Origin: Herbidospora sakaeratensis
GTDB lineage: Bacteria; Actinomycetota; Actinomycetes; Streptosporangiales; Streptosporangiaceae
DNA: 64,000 nt
Assembly (NCBI RefSeq): GCF_001570525.1
Contig: NZ_BBXC01000019.1
Span: 1 to 64,000 of the forward strand
Direction of reading: 5' to 3'
Made by a program: the position numbers and the translations under genes. The notes beneath the pieces are model-generated. The model was not told the origin of the DNA, did not search any database, and worked only from the letters and a program-made list of their open reading frames with translations. Positions 8,169 to 20,564 of the stretch are shown here, one piece after another. Within the stretch, counting starts at the first letter, position 1, and every line of letters starts with the position of its first letter.

Positions 8169-8861
8169 TCACCGGACGGCGGCCACGTCGCTCCCCATCA
8201 CGACGGCCGGAAAATCGGCAATCGACTCCAGTATGTGGGTGGCCCCGCCGGCGGTCAGCCGATCGCGGCTGTGCACCCCTGTCAGCACTCCGGCCACCAC
8301 GGAGGCGCCCGCGCGGCGGGCGGAGAGCATGTCGCTCTCGGTGTCGCCGGCGACGGCGACCTCGCGGACGTCCTCGATTCCCAGCTTCATGACCGCGGTG
8401 AGGATCATGTCGGGGTAGGGCCGCCCACGGCCGCAGTCTTCGGGCGAGAGGGCGAGGTCGACCCGGTCGTACCAGCCGAGGGAGCCCAGGATGCGTCCCA
8501 TGGTTCCTCGGGAGAAGCCGGTCACCAGGGCGATCTTGATGCCGGCGCCGCGCAGCTTCTCGAGTGCTTCGACCGTTCCGGGGAGCGGCGTTACGCCGGC
8601 ACGCTCAAGCGATCCCTCGTACGAGCGCTCGAAGGTCAGGTTGGCGGCCTGGGCCTGCGCTTCGTTGTCGGGGAAGATCCCCCGGAATACGTCGATCTTG
8701 GGGCATCCCCGGGACCGGTGCACATGCACCATCGCACGTGCGTATGCACTGGTCCCGGGAACGATTCCCTGCGTCGCGATCGACTCGGCGAACGCCCGTT
8801 CGACCAGGGCGATGTCGCCGATCGTGGTGCCCGCCAGGTCGAGGCAGGCCAGCTTGATCAC
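8169..8861 (-). CDS. HAD-family phosphatase, phosphonatase-like
   Basis: 230 residues from GTG 8861. Motif I is LACLDLAGTT with nucleophile Asp8; motif II lies in ALVTGFSRGT; motif III Arg/Lys in GRGRPYPDMIL; motif IV is VAGDTESDMLSARRAGA. The DLAGTT variant and the cap region are typical of the PhnX-like (phosphonoacetaldehyde hydrolase-like) branch, though no lysine for Schiff-base chemistry is evident, so a general phosphatase is more likely. It starts 5 bases after the DLW-39 stop, so the two are probably co-transcribed, and ends about 60 bases before tRNA-Ala. Confidence 0.87.
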   Translation of the reverse strand: MIKLACLDLAGTTIGDIALVERAFAESIATQGIVPGTSAYARAMVHVHRSRGCPKIDVFRGIFPDNEAQAQAANLTFERSYEGSLERAGVTPLPGTVEALEKLRGAGIKIALVTGFSRGTMGRILGSLGWYDRVDLALSPEDCGRGRPYPDMILTAVMKLGIEDVREVAVAGDTESDMLSARRAGASVVAGVLTGVHSRDRLTAGGATHILESIADFPAVVMGSDVAAVR

Positions 8862-8866
8862 GAAGA

Positions 8867-8986
8867 TCAGTTCTCGCTGCCGGTCGCCTCGGTCCAGAGG
8901 TCGAGCTCGGCCCGATCGGCCTGGACCTTGCGCCAGAAGAGCAGACCAACGACGGCAACGATGGCAAGAAGCAGCAGCTTCTTCAT
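8867..8986 (-). CDS. DLW-39 family small membrane protein
   Basis: Exactly 39 residues: a lysine pair, one hydrophobic segment (LLLLAIVAVVGLLFW, residues 4-18), then a charged tail with RKVQADRAELDLWTEATGS that contains the Asp-Leu-Trp signature giving the family its name. The family is conserved in actinobacteria near gyrA and the Ile/Ala tRNAs; function unknown. The ATG follows GGGTCATCACT without a strong ribosome binding site. It precedes the HAD gene by 5 bases, whereas elsewhere it commonly sits right after tRNA-Ala. Confidence 0.93.
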   Translation of the reverse strand: MKKLLLLAIVAVVGLLFWRKVQADRAELDLWTEATGSEN

Positions 8987-9851
8987 AGTGATGACCCCAT
9001 TTCCCGGGTGAGACAAACGCCCGGTTCCGCCCCCGGGCCGCGCGCCGAATACAACACTTTATCCCCCCGATGATTTCAGCCGCGAAAGCCGTACCGAGGA
9101 GGGCTCTGCTATCAGCGAAAGAGACGAGACCCCAGGTGAGCCACGAGCTTAGCCCCGCACCAACCCCTGCGTCAGCCGCACTCCGGTCCCTCCGGAGGCC
9201 CCACGAATCCCGCCGATACCGGCTCCCACACTCCCACAGTCGCCCACGCGATCGGCACCGAACCGGCCCATCCGGGACATCCGGCTTGACGCCCGAGACC
9301 GATTCCAGGACTCGAAACGAACAGGCCGAGACCCGTGTCCAGGACCTCAGTCCATCATCGCGTCATGGAAGGCGGCCCGTAGTTCCTCGCAGCCGATACC
9401 TGTACAGGACCTCCGCACTGCTCTGCGGCTCCCCCTCCGCATAGCATCACGCAGTCGCGGAGCACCCCTGTATCAGTCTGCGATACGAACCTCAGCCCTC
9501 ACGTCCTCATCCTGTAACCAACTGCGCAGACTCAGGCAATACACCAGGCTCAACGAGATTCGTGCTGCCGCGACTACGACGCGCCGCTCATCTGCAACGT
9601 GCGCCTCCAGCTTCGGGTGCGCCTCCAGCTTCGGGTGCGCCTCCTTCGGCTACAGCGCTCTTGCACCCCTCGTCTCTCAAAGGCTGCGCCTCTCAACTTG
9701 AGGGTGCTCCGCGCCGCTTCAGACGTTACGTCTCCCAGCCTTCGGTGATTGAGGAAACCCGAGGCACCAACCAGAGACACCGCCCGGCGGCACCCCGGTC
9801 ACCACCTTCAGCCCCGGAATAACGCCAGACATGTTCGCCGACTTCACGGCA
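8987..9851. other. 865-base non-coding gap
   Basis: No supported gene. One plus-strand frame (9070-9444) exists but its product is Arg/Ser/Pro-rich without motif or ribosome binding site. The gap must hold the DLW-39 promoter near 9000-9060, a locally AT-richer stretch. At 9599-9649 it holds a short tandem repeat, listed separately. Confidence 0.6.
9599..9649. repeat. 18-bp tandem repeat, 2.8 copies
   Basis: GTGCGCCTCCAGCTTCGG occurs at 9599-9616 and 9617-9634, followed by a third shortened copy GTGCGCCTCCTTCGG at 9635-9649. It lies in a non-coding gap; no function is evident. Confidence 0.8.
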
Positions 9852-10226
9852 TCAGCCCCGCGACAACCCCACCGTCAACCGCACCGTAGTCCCCTCAGGC
9901 GCCGTGCTCACCACGATCGTCGTCAGCCGGTGCATCAGCCAGAGCCCCCGCCCGCCCGTAGCAGTCCGGGACGGCCCTTCGCCGATCCCCGGCCCCCCGT
10001 CCGACACCTCGCACAACACCCGCTCGCCCTCGCGCCACAACCGCAGCTCCCGGGGCGACTGCGCGTAGCGCAGCGCGTTGGTCACCGCCTCGTGGACGGC
10101 GAGGACGAAGTCGTCGAGGCCCAGCCCCGACAGGCCCACCGCCCCGGCGCAGTCGTGCACGCGCCGCCGGATCTCGGGCACGGTCATCTGGTCGAGGTCG
10201 AGCGACAGCAGGAGGTCGTTCGCCAC
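9852..10226 (-). CDS. RsbW-like anti-sigma factor / ATP-binding protein
   Basis: A GHKL ATPase domain protein of the serine kinase anti-sigma type. Motifs: N box AVHEAVTNALRYA, G1 box EVSDGGPGIG, G2 box GGRGLWLMHRL. GTG 10226 is chosen over GTG 10232 because AGGAGG lies 8 bases before the former but only 2 before the latter. Such proteins bind sigma factors or phosphorylate anti-anti-sigma factors; no partner is adjacent. It lies 31 bases after the DUF305 gene and is probably in the same transcript. Confidence 0.85.
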   Translation of the reverse strand: MANDLLLSLDLDQMTVPEIRRRVHDCAGAVGLSGLGLDDFVLAVHEAVTNALRYAQSPRELRLWREGERVLCEVSDGGPGIGEGPSRTATGGRGLWLMHRLTTIVVSTAPEGTTVRLTVGLSRG

Positions 10227-10263
10227 CGGCACCGCCTCCTGGGGTTTTCGACTACCGCCCAGC

Positions 10264-10776
10264 CTAGGCCAGTTGACGCCCGATCTCCGCGAGCATCTCC
10301 TCCTGATCGTTGACCAGCCGGCGGGCGAGGTCGGCGGTCGGGAAGTGGTCGCCGACCGCGAGCACGATCCGGCCGATCGTCATGCCGGCTTCCAGGTGCC
10401 GGGACATCAGGCCGTACCAGGCGTTGTCGAAGGCCTGGCCGGTGAGGCCCTGCAGTTTGGCGAACTCCGCGTCGGTCACGTTGCCGGGGCCGATGGGGCG
10501 GGCGCCGCCGGGGGGTTCGGCGACTTCCCAGGTGGAGAGCCAGTTCGCCATCATCTGCAGGTCGGCCGGGCCCTGGGCCCTGATCTCGGCCGAGGCCGCC
10601 TTGACCCAGTCGCTGTACGCCCGTCCCTTGGCCATCTCGGCCAGCTGCAGCGTCTGCCGGTGGTGGGGAATCATCTCCAGGGAGAACCGCACGTCTGGAT
10701 CCGCCGGATCCGTACCGGAACACGCGACGACCAGCATCAGTACGAGGCTGGTCGCCAATAGCCGAATCGCGCTCAT
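10264..10776 (-). CDS. DUF305 lipoprotein
   Basis: 170 residues. The signal peptide ends in a lipobox (LVVAC, Cys about residue 19), so the protein is probably lipid-anchored outside the membrane. The mature part has the DUF305 features: an N-terminal EMIPHHRQTLQLAEMA and a second motif WYGLMSRHLEAGMTIGR, which supply the paired histidines and methionines thought to bind metal. DUF305 proteins are ferritin-like four-helix proteins often linked to copper or oxidative stress. Divergent from the HAMP-array kinase with an 85-base gap. Confidence 0.88.
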   Translation of the reverse strand: MSAIRLLATSLVLMLVVACSGTDPADPDVRFSLEMIPHHRQTLQLAEMAKGRAYSDWVKAASAEIRAQGPADLQMMANWLSTWEVAEPPGGARPIGPGNVTDAEFAKLQGLTGQAFDNAWYGLMSRHLEAGMTIGRIVLAVGDHFPTADLARRLVNDQEEMLAEIGRQLA

Positions 10777-10861
10777 CAGCCGGAGGTACGTGTGATGACC
10801 CGGTCAGGTTCAGGTTCTACGGTGGAAAGGCCAAAACCAGGGCCAGGAAGATGGAGCGGGT

Positions 10862-15258
<4,397 letters not shown>

Positions 15259-15262
<4 letters not shown>

Positions 15263-16695
15263 GGAAGGGTCAGCCGGAACAGCGCGCCGCGCGGGCTGTC
15301 CTCGATCGTCAGCGTGCCGCCGTGGGCGACGACGATCTCCCGCGCGATGGCGAGCCCGAGCCCGGCCCCGCCGGCGTCGCGGTCGCGCGCCTCGTCGAGC
15401 CGGGTGAACCGGTGGAAGACGGTCTCCCGGTGTTCCTCGGCGATGCCCGGCCCGTCGTCGAGCACCTCCAGCACCGGGCCGGGCGCGACGCGTACCGAAA
15501 CGCTCGACGAACGGTGCCGCACGGCGTTGGCGATCAGGTTCGTGATCACCCGGGTGAGCTGCGCGGGGGAGCCCTGCACCACCACGCCGGGCGCGATGTC
15601 CAGATCGATCGGTACGGGGCACCGCAGCGCCTCCTCCGTCGCGAGTTGCCCCAGATCGACCTCCTGGAGACGCAGCGGCTCCCCGGCGTCGAGCCGCGCC
15701 AGCACCAGCAGGTCGGCGGCGAGCGACTGGAGCCGGGTGACGTCGGTCAGCGACTCCTTGGCCAGCGCGGGGGCGTCGCGTTCGCCGAGCTCCAGCCGGG
15801 TGCGCAGGGTGGCGATCGGGCTGCGCAGCTCGTGGGCGGCGTCGGCCACGAACCGTTTGTGCAGGCCGACGGCGCTTTCGAGGCGGTCGAGGGTGCCGTT
15901 GACGGTGGTGGCCAGGGCGGCGATCTCGTCGCGGGCGTGCGGTTCGGGCACCCGCTGGTGCAGGTCGCGGGCGGTGATGTCGGCCAGTTTCGCGCGGATC
16001 GCCGACACCGGCGCGAGCGCCCGGCCGACCGAGAACCAGGTCAGCGCGGCCACCATCGCGAGCAGCACCGGGATGCCGACGACGAGCACCCAGGTCAGCG
16101 TCTGCAGCGCCAGCTGGGTGGGCGCCAGCGAGGCGCGGACCGAGACGGCCGTGGTCGCGTCGAGGGCTCGGGTGGCGGTGACGTAGCCGTCTCCGGCGGC
16201 CACGGTCCCCACGGGCAGGGCCGCATCGAGCTGCCCGACGATCACGTTCGGATCGGTGATCGAGATCGAGCCGCCGACCGCCCGCGCCTCAGCGGCGTCG
16301 ACGGGCCGCCATCCGGTGACGCCGGCGGCGACCAACTCCCCCGGCTGGGTGATCACGACCGTGCCGGCGGAGGTGGCCGTGAGCCCGGCGACCTGGCCGG
16401 CCGCCGAGTCGGCCCTGACCCCATGGATCGGGCCGAGCGGCTGAGCGGGCGCAGGCGACGTGACCTGGCGGAGCGGCTGAGCAGGCGCAGGCGACGTGAC
16501 CGGGATGAACGGCTCGGCCGGGGCGGCGATCAGCGTGGCGACCTGGTCGGCGCGGCGGCCCGCCTCGTCGGCGGCGCCGGTGACCAGGCTGGTGCGCAAC
16601 ACCCCGACCAGCACCGCGGCGGCGATCCCCAGGGCGGCGGCCACGATGACGGTGACCGTCACGGTGGCGCGCAGGCGTACCGACCAGCCGCTCAT
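15259..16695 (-). CDS. Two-component sensor histidine kinase
   Basis: 478 residues: membrane segment about 8-34, an extracytoplasmic sensor region of about 165 residues, second membrane segment about 200-226, HAMP, HisKA with the H box FVADAAHELRSPIATLRTR, and HATPase_c with the N box TNLIANAVRH and G boxes DDGPGI and AGLGLAIAREI. The sensor region contains a 12-residue tandem duplication (VTSPAPAQPL twice). ATG 16695 overlaps the stop of the upstream response regulator, giving translational coupling. Stimulus unknown. Confidence 0.93.
16435..16502 (-). repeat. 36-bp tandem duplication inside the sensor kinase
   Basis: GAGCGGCTGAGC starts at 16435 and again at 16471; the two units are almost identical (one G/A change) up to GACGTGAC. 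The result is an in-frame insertion of 12 residues in the extracytoplasmic domain. Confidence 0.8.
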
Positions 16696-17360
16696 GACTC
16701 GAGCCGGTAACCGGCGCCCCGGACGGTGACCAGAGACGTCCGGCCGAAGGGCGCGTCGATCTTGCGGCGCAGGGCGCTGATGTAGACCTCGATGATGCTC
16801 GGGTCGCCGTCGTACGCGAAATCCCACGCCTGGGCCAGCAGGTCGGCCTTGGAGACGACCTCCCCCGGACGTCTGGCCAGCGCGTGCAGCACGGCGAACT
16901 CCTTGGGCGTGAGGGCGATGCCGACCTCGCCCCGGCGGCAGCGCAACCCGGCCGGGTCGACGACCAGGTCGCCCACGGTCAGCGCGACCGGCCGGGCCGA
17001 CTTCCCGCGCCGGACCAGCGCCCGGAGCCGGGCCAGCAGGACCACATAGGAGAACGGTTTCGACAGGAAGTCGTCGGCGCCGGTGTCGAGGGCCTCGGCC
17101 TCGTCGTATTCGCCGTCCTTGGCGGTGAGGATCATGATCGGGGTCCAGTTGCCGTCGTCGCGCAGGCGGCGGCAGACGGCGTAGCCGTTGAGCCGGGGGA
17201 GCATCACGTCGAGCACGATCGCGTCGTAGTCGTGCTCCCCCGCCAGCCAGAGCCCTTCGGCGCCGTCGTGCGCGACGTCGACCGCGAACCCCTCGTCGGC
17301 CAGCCCCGACTTCACCAGGTCGGCCAGACGCCGTTCGTCCTCCACCAGCAACACGCGCAT
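16692..17360 (-). CDS. OmpR/PhoB-family response regulator
   Basis: 222 residues from ATG 17360, which starts right at the receiver strand MRVLLVEDERRLADLV; an upstream in-frame start would add an 11-residue tail without support. The receiver has acidic pair Glu/Asp, phosphoacceptor Asp in AIVLDVMLPRLNGY and Lys in DDFLSKPF. The C-terminal winged helix ends in the typical SLVTVRGAGYRL. It precedes and overlaps the sensor kinase gene, forming a two-gene operon. The secreted protein starting at 17474 is divergent and may be a target; that is inference. Confidence 0.94.
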   Translation of the reverse strand: MRVLLVEDERRLADLVKSGLADEGFAVDVAHDGAEGLWLAGEHDYDAIVLDVMLPRLNGYAVCRRLRDDGNWTPIMILTAKDGEYDEAEALDTGADDFLSKPFSYVVLLARLRALVRRGKSARPVALTVGDLVVDPAGLRCRRGEVGIALTPKEFAVLHALARRPGEVVSKADLLAQAWDFAYDGDPSIIEVYISALRRKIDAPFGRTSLVTVRGAGYRLES

Positions 17361-17465
17361 CCGGCCAGCCTGGCAAAGGGCACCTAAAGCCAACCTGAAG
17401 AAGCGCCCTTCAGCCTGGCTTCAGGTACGCGCCGCCAGTGTGGCTGATCAACCGAACGAAGGAGA

Positions 17466-17481
17466 TGTTCCACGTGAAACA
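17466..17481. promoter_or_regulatory. parS-like ParB binding site 1
   Basis: TGTTCCACGTGAAACA differs at one base from the bacterial parS consensus TGTTTCACGTGAAACA. It overlaps the start of the secreted protein gene, between its ribosome binding site and second codon. Origin-proximal parS clusters are normal in actinobacteria and dnaN is about 46 kb away. Binding is not demonstrated. Confidence 0.6.
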
Positions 17482-18106
17482 CCGCCGCCTGGCCGTTTCC
17501 GGCCTGCTGGCCCTGGCCGTGACCTTCGGCGTGACCGGTGCCGCCAACGCCACCGACGACGCCCCGACCCTCAAGCCGGTCGGAGGCTCCATCGCCTGCA
17601 CCGCCGGGGGCGAGGGCATCGAGATCAAGGAAGGCGTCGTCACCATCGACGGCAAGGAGGTCGCCAGCCTCTCCGTCACCAAGGCCATCCCGGCGATCCC
17701 CGCCGAGCCCGGCGCACAGGCCGGGGGAGAGAACGTCGCATCAGCGGTCCCGGCCCCGCCCGGCGAGGCGGGCAAGCCGACCGACGTGGTGATCGCCGCT
17801 CCCCTCACCGGAGAGGCCGGGGAGAACGGCGGACCGGTGACCCTGCCCGCACAGCCGCTCCACGGCAAGGTCATCGCCGCGATCCCGGCGGGCGAGGCAG
17901 GCGTCAAGGCAGGAGTCGACGCGGCGCAGCCGGCCGCTCCTGAAGGCCCGACGCACACCACCGCCGACGAGTCCGGCGACGCCGGACCGTCGTTCTCCGG
18001 CGACGGTCCCGACGCGCCGGAGGGCGCCAAGGTCGTCTGCTTCGCCGCCGCGGTGCCGGCCGGTTCGGCGGTCCCCGCGGCTCCCGAGGCCCCCGCCGAG
18101 GACTGA
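17474..18106 (+). CDS. Secreted Ala/Pro/Gly-rich hypothetical protein
   Basis: 210 residues from GTG 17474, chosen because GAAGGAG lies 9 bases upstream and because it places the signal peptide correctly (KHRRLAVSGLLALAVTFGVTG, cleavage after AANA). The mature part is acidic, rich in Ala, Pro, Gly and Glu, with two cysteines (SIACTAGG and VVCFAAAV) that could form a disulfide, and repeated AIPAGEAG/AIPAEPGAQ-like segments. I do not recognise a family. Possibly a cell-wall-spanning or surface protein. Its start overlaps a parS-like sequence; it is divergent from the two-component operon. Confidence 0.75.
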   Translation: MKHRRLAVSGLLALAVTFGVTGAANATDDAPTLKPVGGSIACTAGGEGIEIKEGVVTIDGKEVASLSVTKAIPAIPAEPGAQAGGENVASAVPAPPGEAGKPTDVVIAAPLTGEAGENGGPVTLPAQPLHGKVIAAIPAGEAGVKAGVDAAQPAAPEGPTHTTADESGDAGPSFSGDGPDAPEGAKVVCFAAAVPAGSAVPAAPEAPAED

Positions 18107-18111
18107 CCCGG

Positions 18112-18690
18112 CTAGAACTTCGGGACGAACCGGCCCGTCCGAGCCATGTAGGCGGTGAAGGCCGCCCCGTGCACCCGGGCGAGGTAGGGCTCCTCGACCA
18201 CCCGGACCTGGATCTCGACCGCCACGACCAGTGAGAGAAGGGCGGCGAGCGAGACCCAGGTCGGCACCAGCAGGGGGAGCCCGATCAGGGCGACGACCAT
18301 CGCGGTGAAGATCGGGTTGCGGACGAGCCCGAAGACGCCGGTCGTCACCAGGTCGGTGCGTTCGTCCGCGTCGACGCCGACGCGCCAGGAGGCGCCCATG
18401 GCGTGCTGCGCGGCCAGGGTCAGGATCAGCCCGGCGACCGCGAACAGGAGCCCGACGGCCATAGGCTCCCGCGCCGCCGGGGTGATCCCGGCCAGTTCCA
18501 GGACCGGCGCGGCCACCGTGAGCGCGATGCTCAGGACGAAGAGCATCCCGCCCCACCAGCCGAGGCTGAGGACCGGCTCTCGGATGCCGACGAAGCCGGT
18601 GCTCCCGGTGGCCCGCCATTGGGCCCAGCTCCGGTAGCCGAAGGCCAGGACCAGGCCCAGGCCGTAGATCAGTAACGCGGGGAGACTCAT
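18112..18690 (-). CDS. Isoprenylcysteine carboxyl methyltransferase family membrane protein
   Basis: 192 residues with about five membrane segments and the C-terminal methyltransferase signature of the ICMT/PEMT superfamily (LVTTGVFGLVRNPIFTAMVV and VEEPYLARVHGAAFTAYM), where the RNPIF and EEPY parts bind SAM. Bacterial members methylate unidentified small molecules or lipids. ATG 18690 overlaps the stop of the CDF transporter gene (ATGA), so it is the last gene of an ArsR-CDF-ICMT operon. Its link to metal export is unclear. Confidence 0.85.
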   Translation of the reverse strand: MSLPALLIYGLGLVLAFGYRSWAQWRATGSTGFVGIREPVLSLGWWGGMLFVLSIALTVAAPVLELAGITPAAREPMAVGLLFAVAGLILTLAAQHAMGASWRVGVDADERTDLVTTGVFGLVRNPIFTAMVVALIGLPLLVPTWVSLAALLSLVVAVEIQVRVVEEPYLARVHGAAFTAYMARTGRFVPKF

Positions 18691-19634
18691 TCCTCGCTCC
18701 GGTGGACGGGGCCGTGGGGGTCGGCGCAGTGGCCGTCGCCGATGGTCAGCATGTCGGGGTGAGCGTGGTCGACCTGGAGGGTGGTGTGCTCGATCCCGTA
18801 GGCGTCGTGCACGAGCTTCTCGGCGGCCGACCGGGCCGCGTGGCAGTCGGAGCCGGGGGTGACGAGGATGTGCGCCGAGAGGGCGGCGTACCCGGAGGTG
18901 ACCTCCCAGATGTGCAGGTCGTGCACCTCGACGACGTCGGGGAGGCCGGCCAGCCGGCGGCCGGTCTCGGCGGGGTTGAGGCCCACGGGGGCGGCCTCCA
19001 TGAAGACCCGGCCGGCGTCGCGGACCAGCCCCCACCCGGCCTTGACCATCAGCAGGGCGACGACCAGGGCGGCCACGGCGTCGGCGCGGGACCAGCCGGT
19101 GAAGTAGACGACGAGACCGGCGATCGTGGTCGCGATGAACGCGAACAGGTCGTTGAGGATGTGCTGGTAGGCGCCTTCGACGTTGAGGCGCGACCGGTCG
19201 GCCTTGCGCAGCAGCCAGGTCGCGATCAGGTTGATCACGATGCCCGCCAGGCCGGTGAAGACCACGAAGAGGCCCTCGACCTCGGGCGGGAAGATGAGCC
19301 GCCGCACGCCTTCGTAAACGAAGAAGGCGGCCAGCAGCAGCAGGGTGATGCCGTTGATCTGCGCCGAGATGATCTCGGCGCGTTTGAGGCCGTAGGTGAA
19401 GCCGCCCATCGGGGGCCGGGCCGCGATCCGCATGGCGACGAGGGCGAAGAAGATGGCGAACGCGTCGGTCAGCATGTGACCGGCGTCGGTGATCAACGCC
19501 AGCGATCCGGCGATGAAGCCGATGACCACCTCGACGGCCATGAAGGCGACGATGAGCGCCAGCGCCGCGCTCAGATATCGCCGGTCGGCGTCCTGCGAGA
19601 CGGCGTGGCCATGCCCGTGCCCGTGGTCACTCAC
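18687..19634 (-). CDS. Cation diffusion facilitator (CzcD-type zinc exporter)
   Basis: 315 residues with six membrane segments. The N terminus is histidine-rich (MSDHGHGHGHAV), the binuclear transport site appears as DAGHMLTDAFAIF in the second segment and HILNDLFAFIATT in the fifth, and the C-terminal cytoplasmic domain has the ferredoxin-like fold with EVHDLHIWEVTSG. These features fit a proton-coupled Zn2+ (also Cd2+/Co2+) exporter of the plasma membrane. It overlaps the ArsR gene by 8 bases and is almost certainly controlled by it. Confidence 0.93.
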   Translation of the reverse strand: MSDHGHGHGHAVSQDADRRYLSAALALIVAFMAVEVVIGFIAGSLALITDAGHMLTDAFAIFFALVAMRIAARPPMGGFTYGLKRAEIISAQINGITLLLLAAFFVYEGVRRLIFPPEVEGLFVVFTGLAGIVINLIATWLLRKADRSRLNVEGAYQHILNDLFAFIATTIAGLVVYFTGWSRADAVAALVVALLMVKAGWGLVRDAGRVFMEAAPVGLNPAETGRRLAGLPDVVEVHDLHIWEVTSGYAALSAHILVTPGSDCHAARSAAEKLVHDAYGIEHTTLQVDHAHPDMLTIGDGHCADPHGPVHRSEE

Positions 19635-20016
19635 TGGTCTTCCCGTCGTGTCGCATGTGCGTGATGGCCAGGTCGAACAGCAGCCGCACGTGGGAGTCGG
19701 CCAGCTGGTAGTAGGCCATCCGGCCGGCCCGCCGCACCTTCACCACCCGGTGGCTGCGCAGCAGCCGCAACGCGTGGGACGCCGCCGACATGCTCTGCCC
19801 GGTGGCCGCCGCCAGGTCGCACACGCACATCTCGCCGCCTTCGAGCAGGGCGGCCAGCAACCGGAGCCGCCCGGGATCGGCGAGCAGCCCGAACACCTCG
19901 GAAAGGTCACCGACCAGGTCGTCGTCGGGCATCACGGAACGGACGTGGGCCACTCGCTCGGCGTCGACGCACGCGTCGGGGGCGATGGCCACTGCGACAT
20001 TTGAACGATTATTCAT
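19627..20016 (-). CDS. ArsR/SmtB-family metal-sensing repressor
   Basis: 129 residues. Winged helix with recognition region TGQSMSAASHALRLLRSHRVV. It has two candidate metal sites: the alpha-3 type ELCVCDL-like motif (EMCVCDLAA) with an N-terminal DACVDAERVAHVR, and a clear alpha-5 site DSHVRLLFDLAITHMRH, the D-x-H-x10-H-x2-H spacing of SmtB/CzrA zinc sensors. It leads the operon with the CDF exporter. An SmtB-like operator overlaps its own start codon, which predicts autorepression relieved by Zn2+ (or Cd2+ or Co2+). Confidence 0.92.
   Translation of the reverse strand: MNNRSNVAVAIAPDACVDAERVAHVRSVMPDDDLVGDLSEVFGLLADPGRLRLLAALLEGGEMCVCDLAAATGQSMSAASHALRLLRSHRVVKVRRAGRMAYYQLADSHVRLLFDLAITHMRHDGKTSE
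20002..20015. promoter_or_regulatory. SmtB/ArsR-type operator overlapping the arsR start
   Basis: TGAACGATTATTCA is an inverted repeat (TGAA-N6-TTCA) closely matching cyanobacterial smt operator half-sites (TGAACA..TTATTCA). The repressor start codon is at 20014-20016, so bound repressor would block initiation as well as transcription. Confidence 0.7.
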
Positions 20017-20034
20017 ACGTCGATGCTAAAACAA

Positions 20035-20063
20035 CGGGCCGCCCCCCGGAAGGGGACGGCCCG
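20035..20063 (-). terminator. Hairpin downstream of the PRC-barrel gene
   Basis: CGGGCCG-CCCC and GGGGACGGCCCG pair with a small GGAA-containing loop. It lies 22 bases past the stop of the PRC-barrel gene (minus strand) and just upstream of the arsR promoter, insulating the two. Confidence 0.6.
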
Positions 20064-20084
20064 CGGTTGGTTGTGGACTACCCG

Positions 20085-20435
20085 TCAGAAGCGGTTGTAG
20101 TAACCGCCCAGCTGGTCTCGGTAGAGCGGGTCCTTGAAGGTGGTCTCGTCGTACTCGGGAGCGTTCTTGATCTCTTCCTTCGTACGCGCGATGAAGACCT
20201 TCTGCTGCTGCGGGTCGATCTCGGTGACCGTGCCGGCAGGCAGGACGACCTTCTTACCGAAGATCCAGGGACCGGTGTCGACGACGAGATAGCTGTCGCC
20301 CACCTCGTAGTTCGACTCGTCCACTGAGCCGATCTTTCCGTCTGTCGCCTCGACCGTGAATCCGGTCACGTCCAGGGTCGTGGTGGGATCCTGTACGCCC
20401 TGACGGTAGGTCCAGAGGTTGTCGTTCGGCTGCAT
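20085..20435 (-). CDS. PRC-barrel domain protein
   Basis: 116 residues from ATG 20435, preceded by AAGGAGAGCGAAGGCAT; an upstream in-frame start lacks a binding site. Residues about 20-80 form a PRC barrel, beginning after DVTGFTVEATDGKIGSVDE with the strand pattern SYLVVDTGPWIFGKKVVLP. The C-terminal tail ends in DQLGGYYNRF. Cytoplasmic PRC-barrel proteins of this type are common stress-associated proteins in actinomycetes, with no known enzyme activity. Divergent from the DUF5709 gene. Confidence 0.88.
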   Translation of the reverse strand: MQPNDNLWTYRQGVQDPTTTLDVTGFTVEATDGKIGSVDESNYEVGDSYLVVDTGPWIFGKKVVLPAGTVTEIDPQQQKVFIARTKEEIKNAPEYDETTFKDPLYRDQLGGYYNRF

Positions 20436-20564
20436 ATGCCTTCGCTCTCCTTTGTGGGGGTTGCGGTTGTGGCACTGCACCTACTGCCCGGCCGAACCGC
20501 GTTAAACATGCCGTTTCGCGGCGATCGTCCCGGGCAACCCCTGACTGGAAGGGGGCGAACCACC

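Noticed and set aside
9070-9444. 124-codon frame in the gap left of the RsbW-like gene
   Set aside because: Arg/Ser/Pro-rich with no ribosome binding site, domain or codon bias typical of genes here.
9599-9649. Possible CRISPR-like array
   Set aside because: Only 2.8 direct copies of 18 bp without spacers; no Cas genes. A simple tandem repeat.
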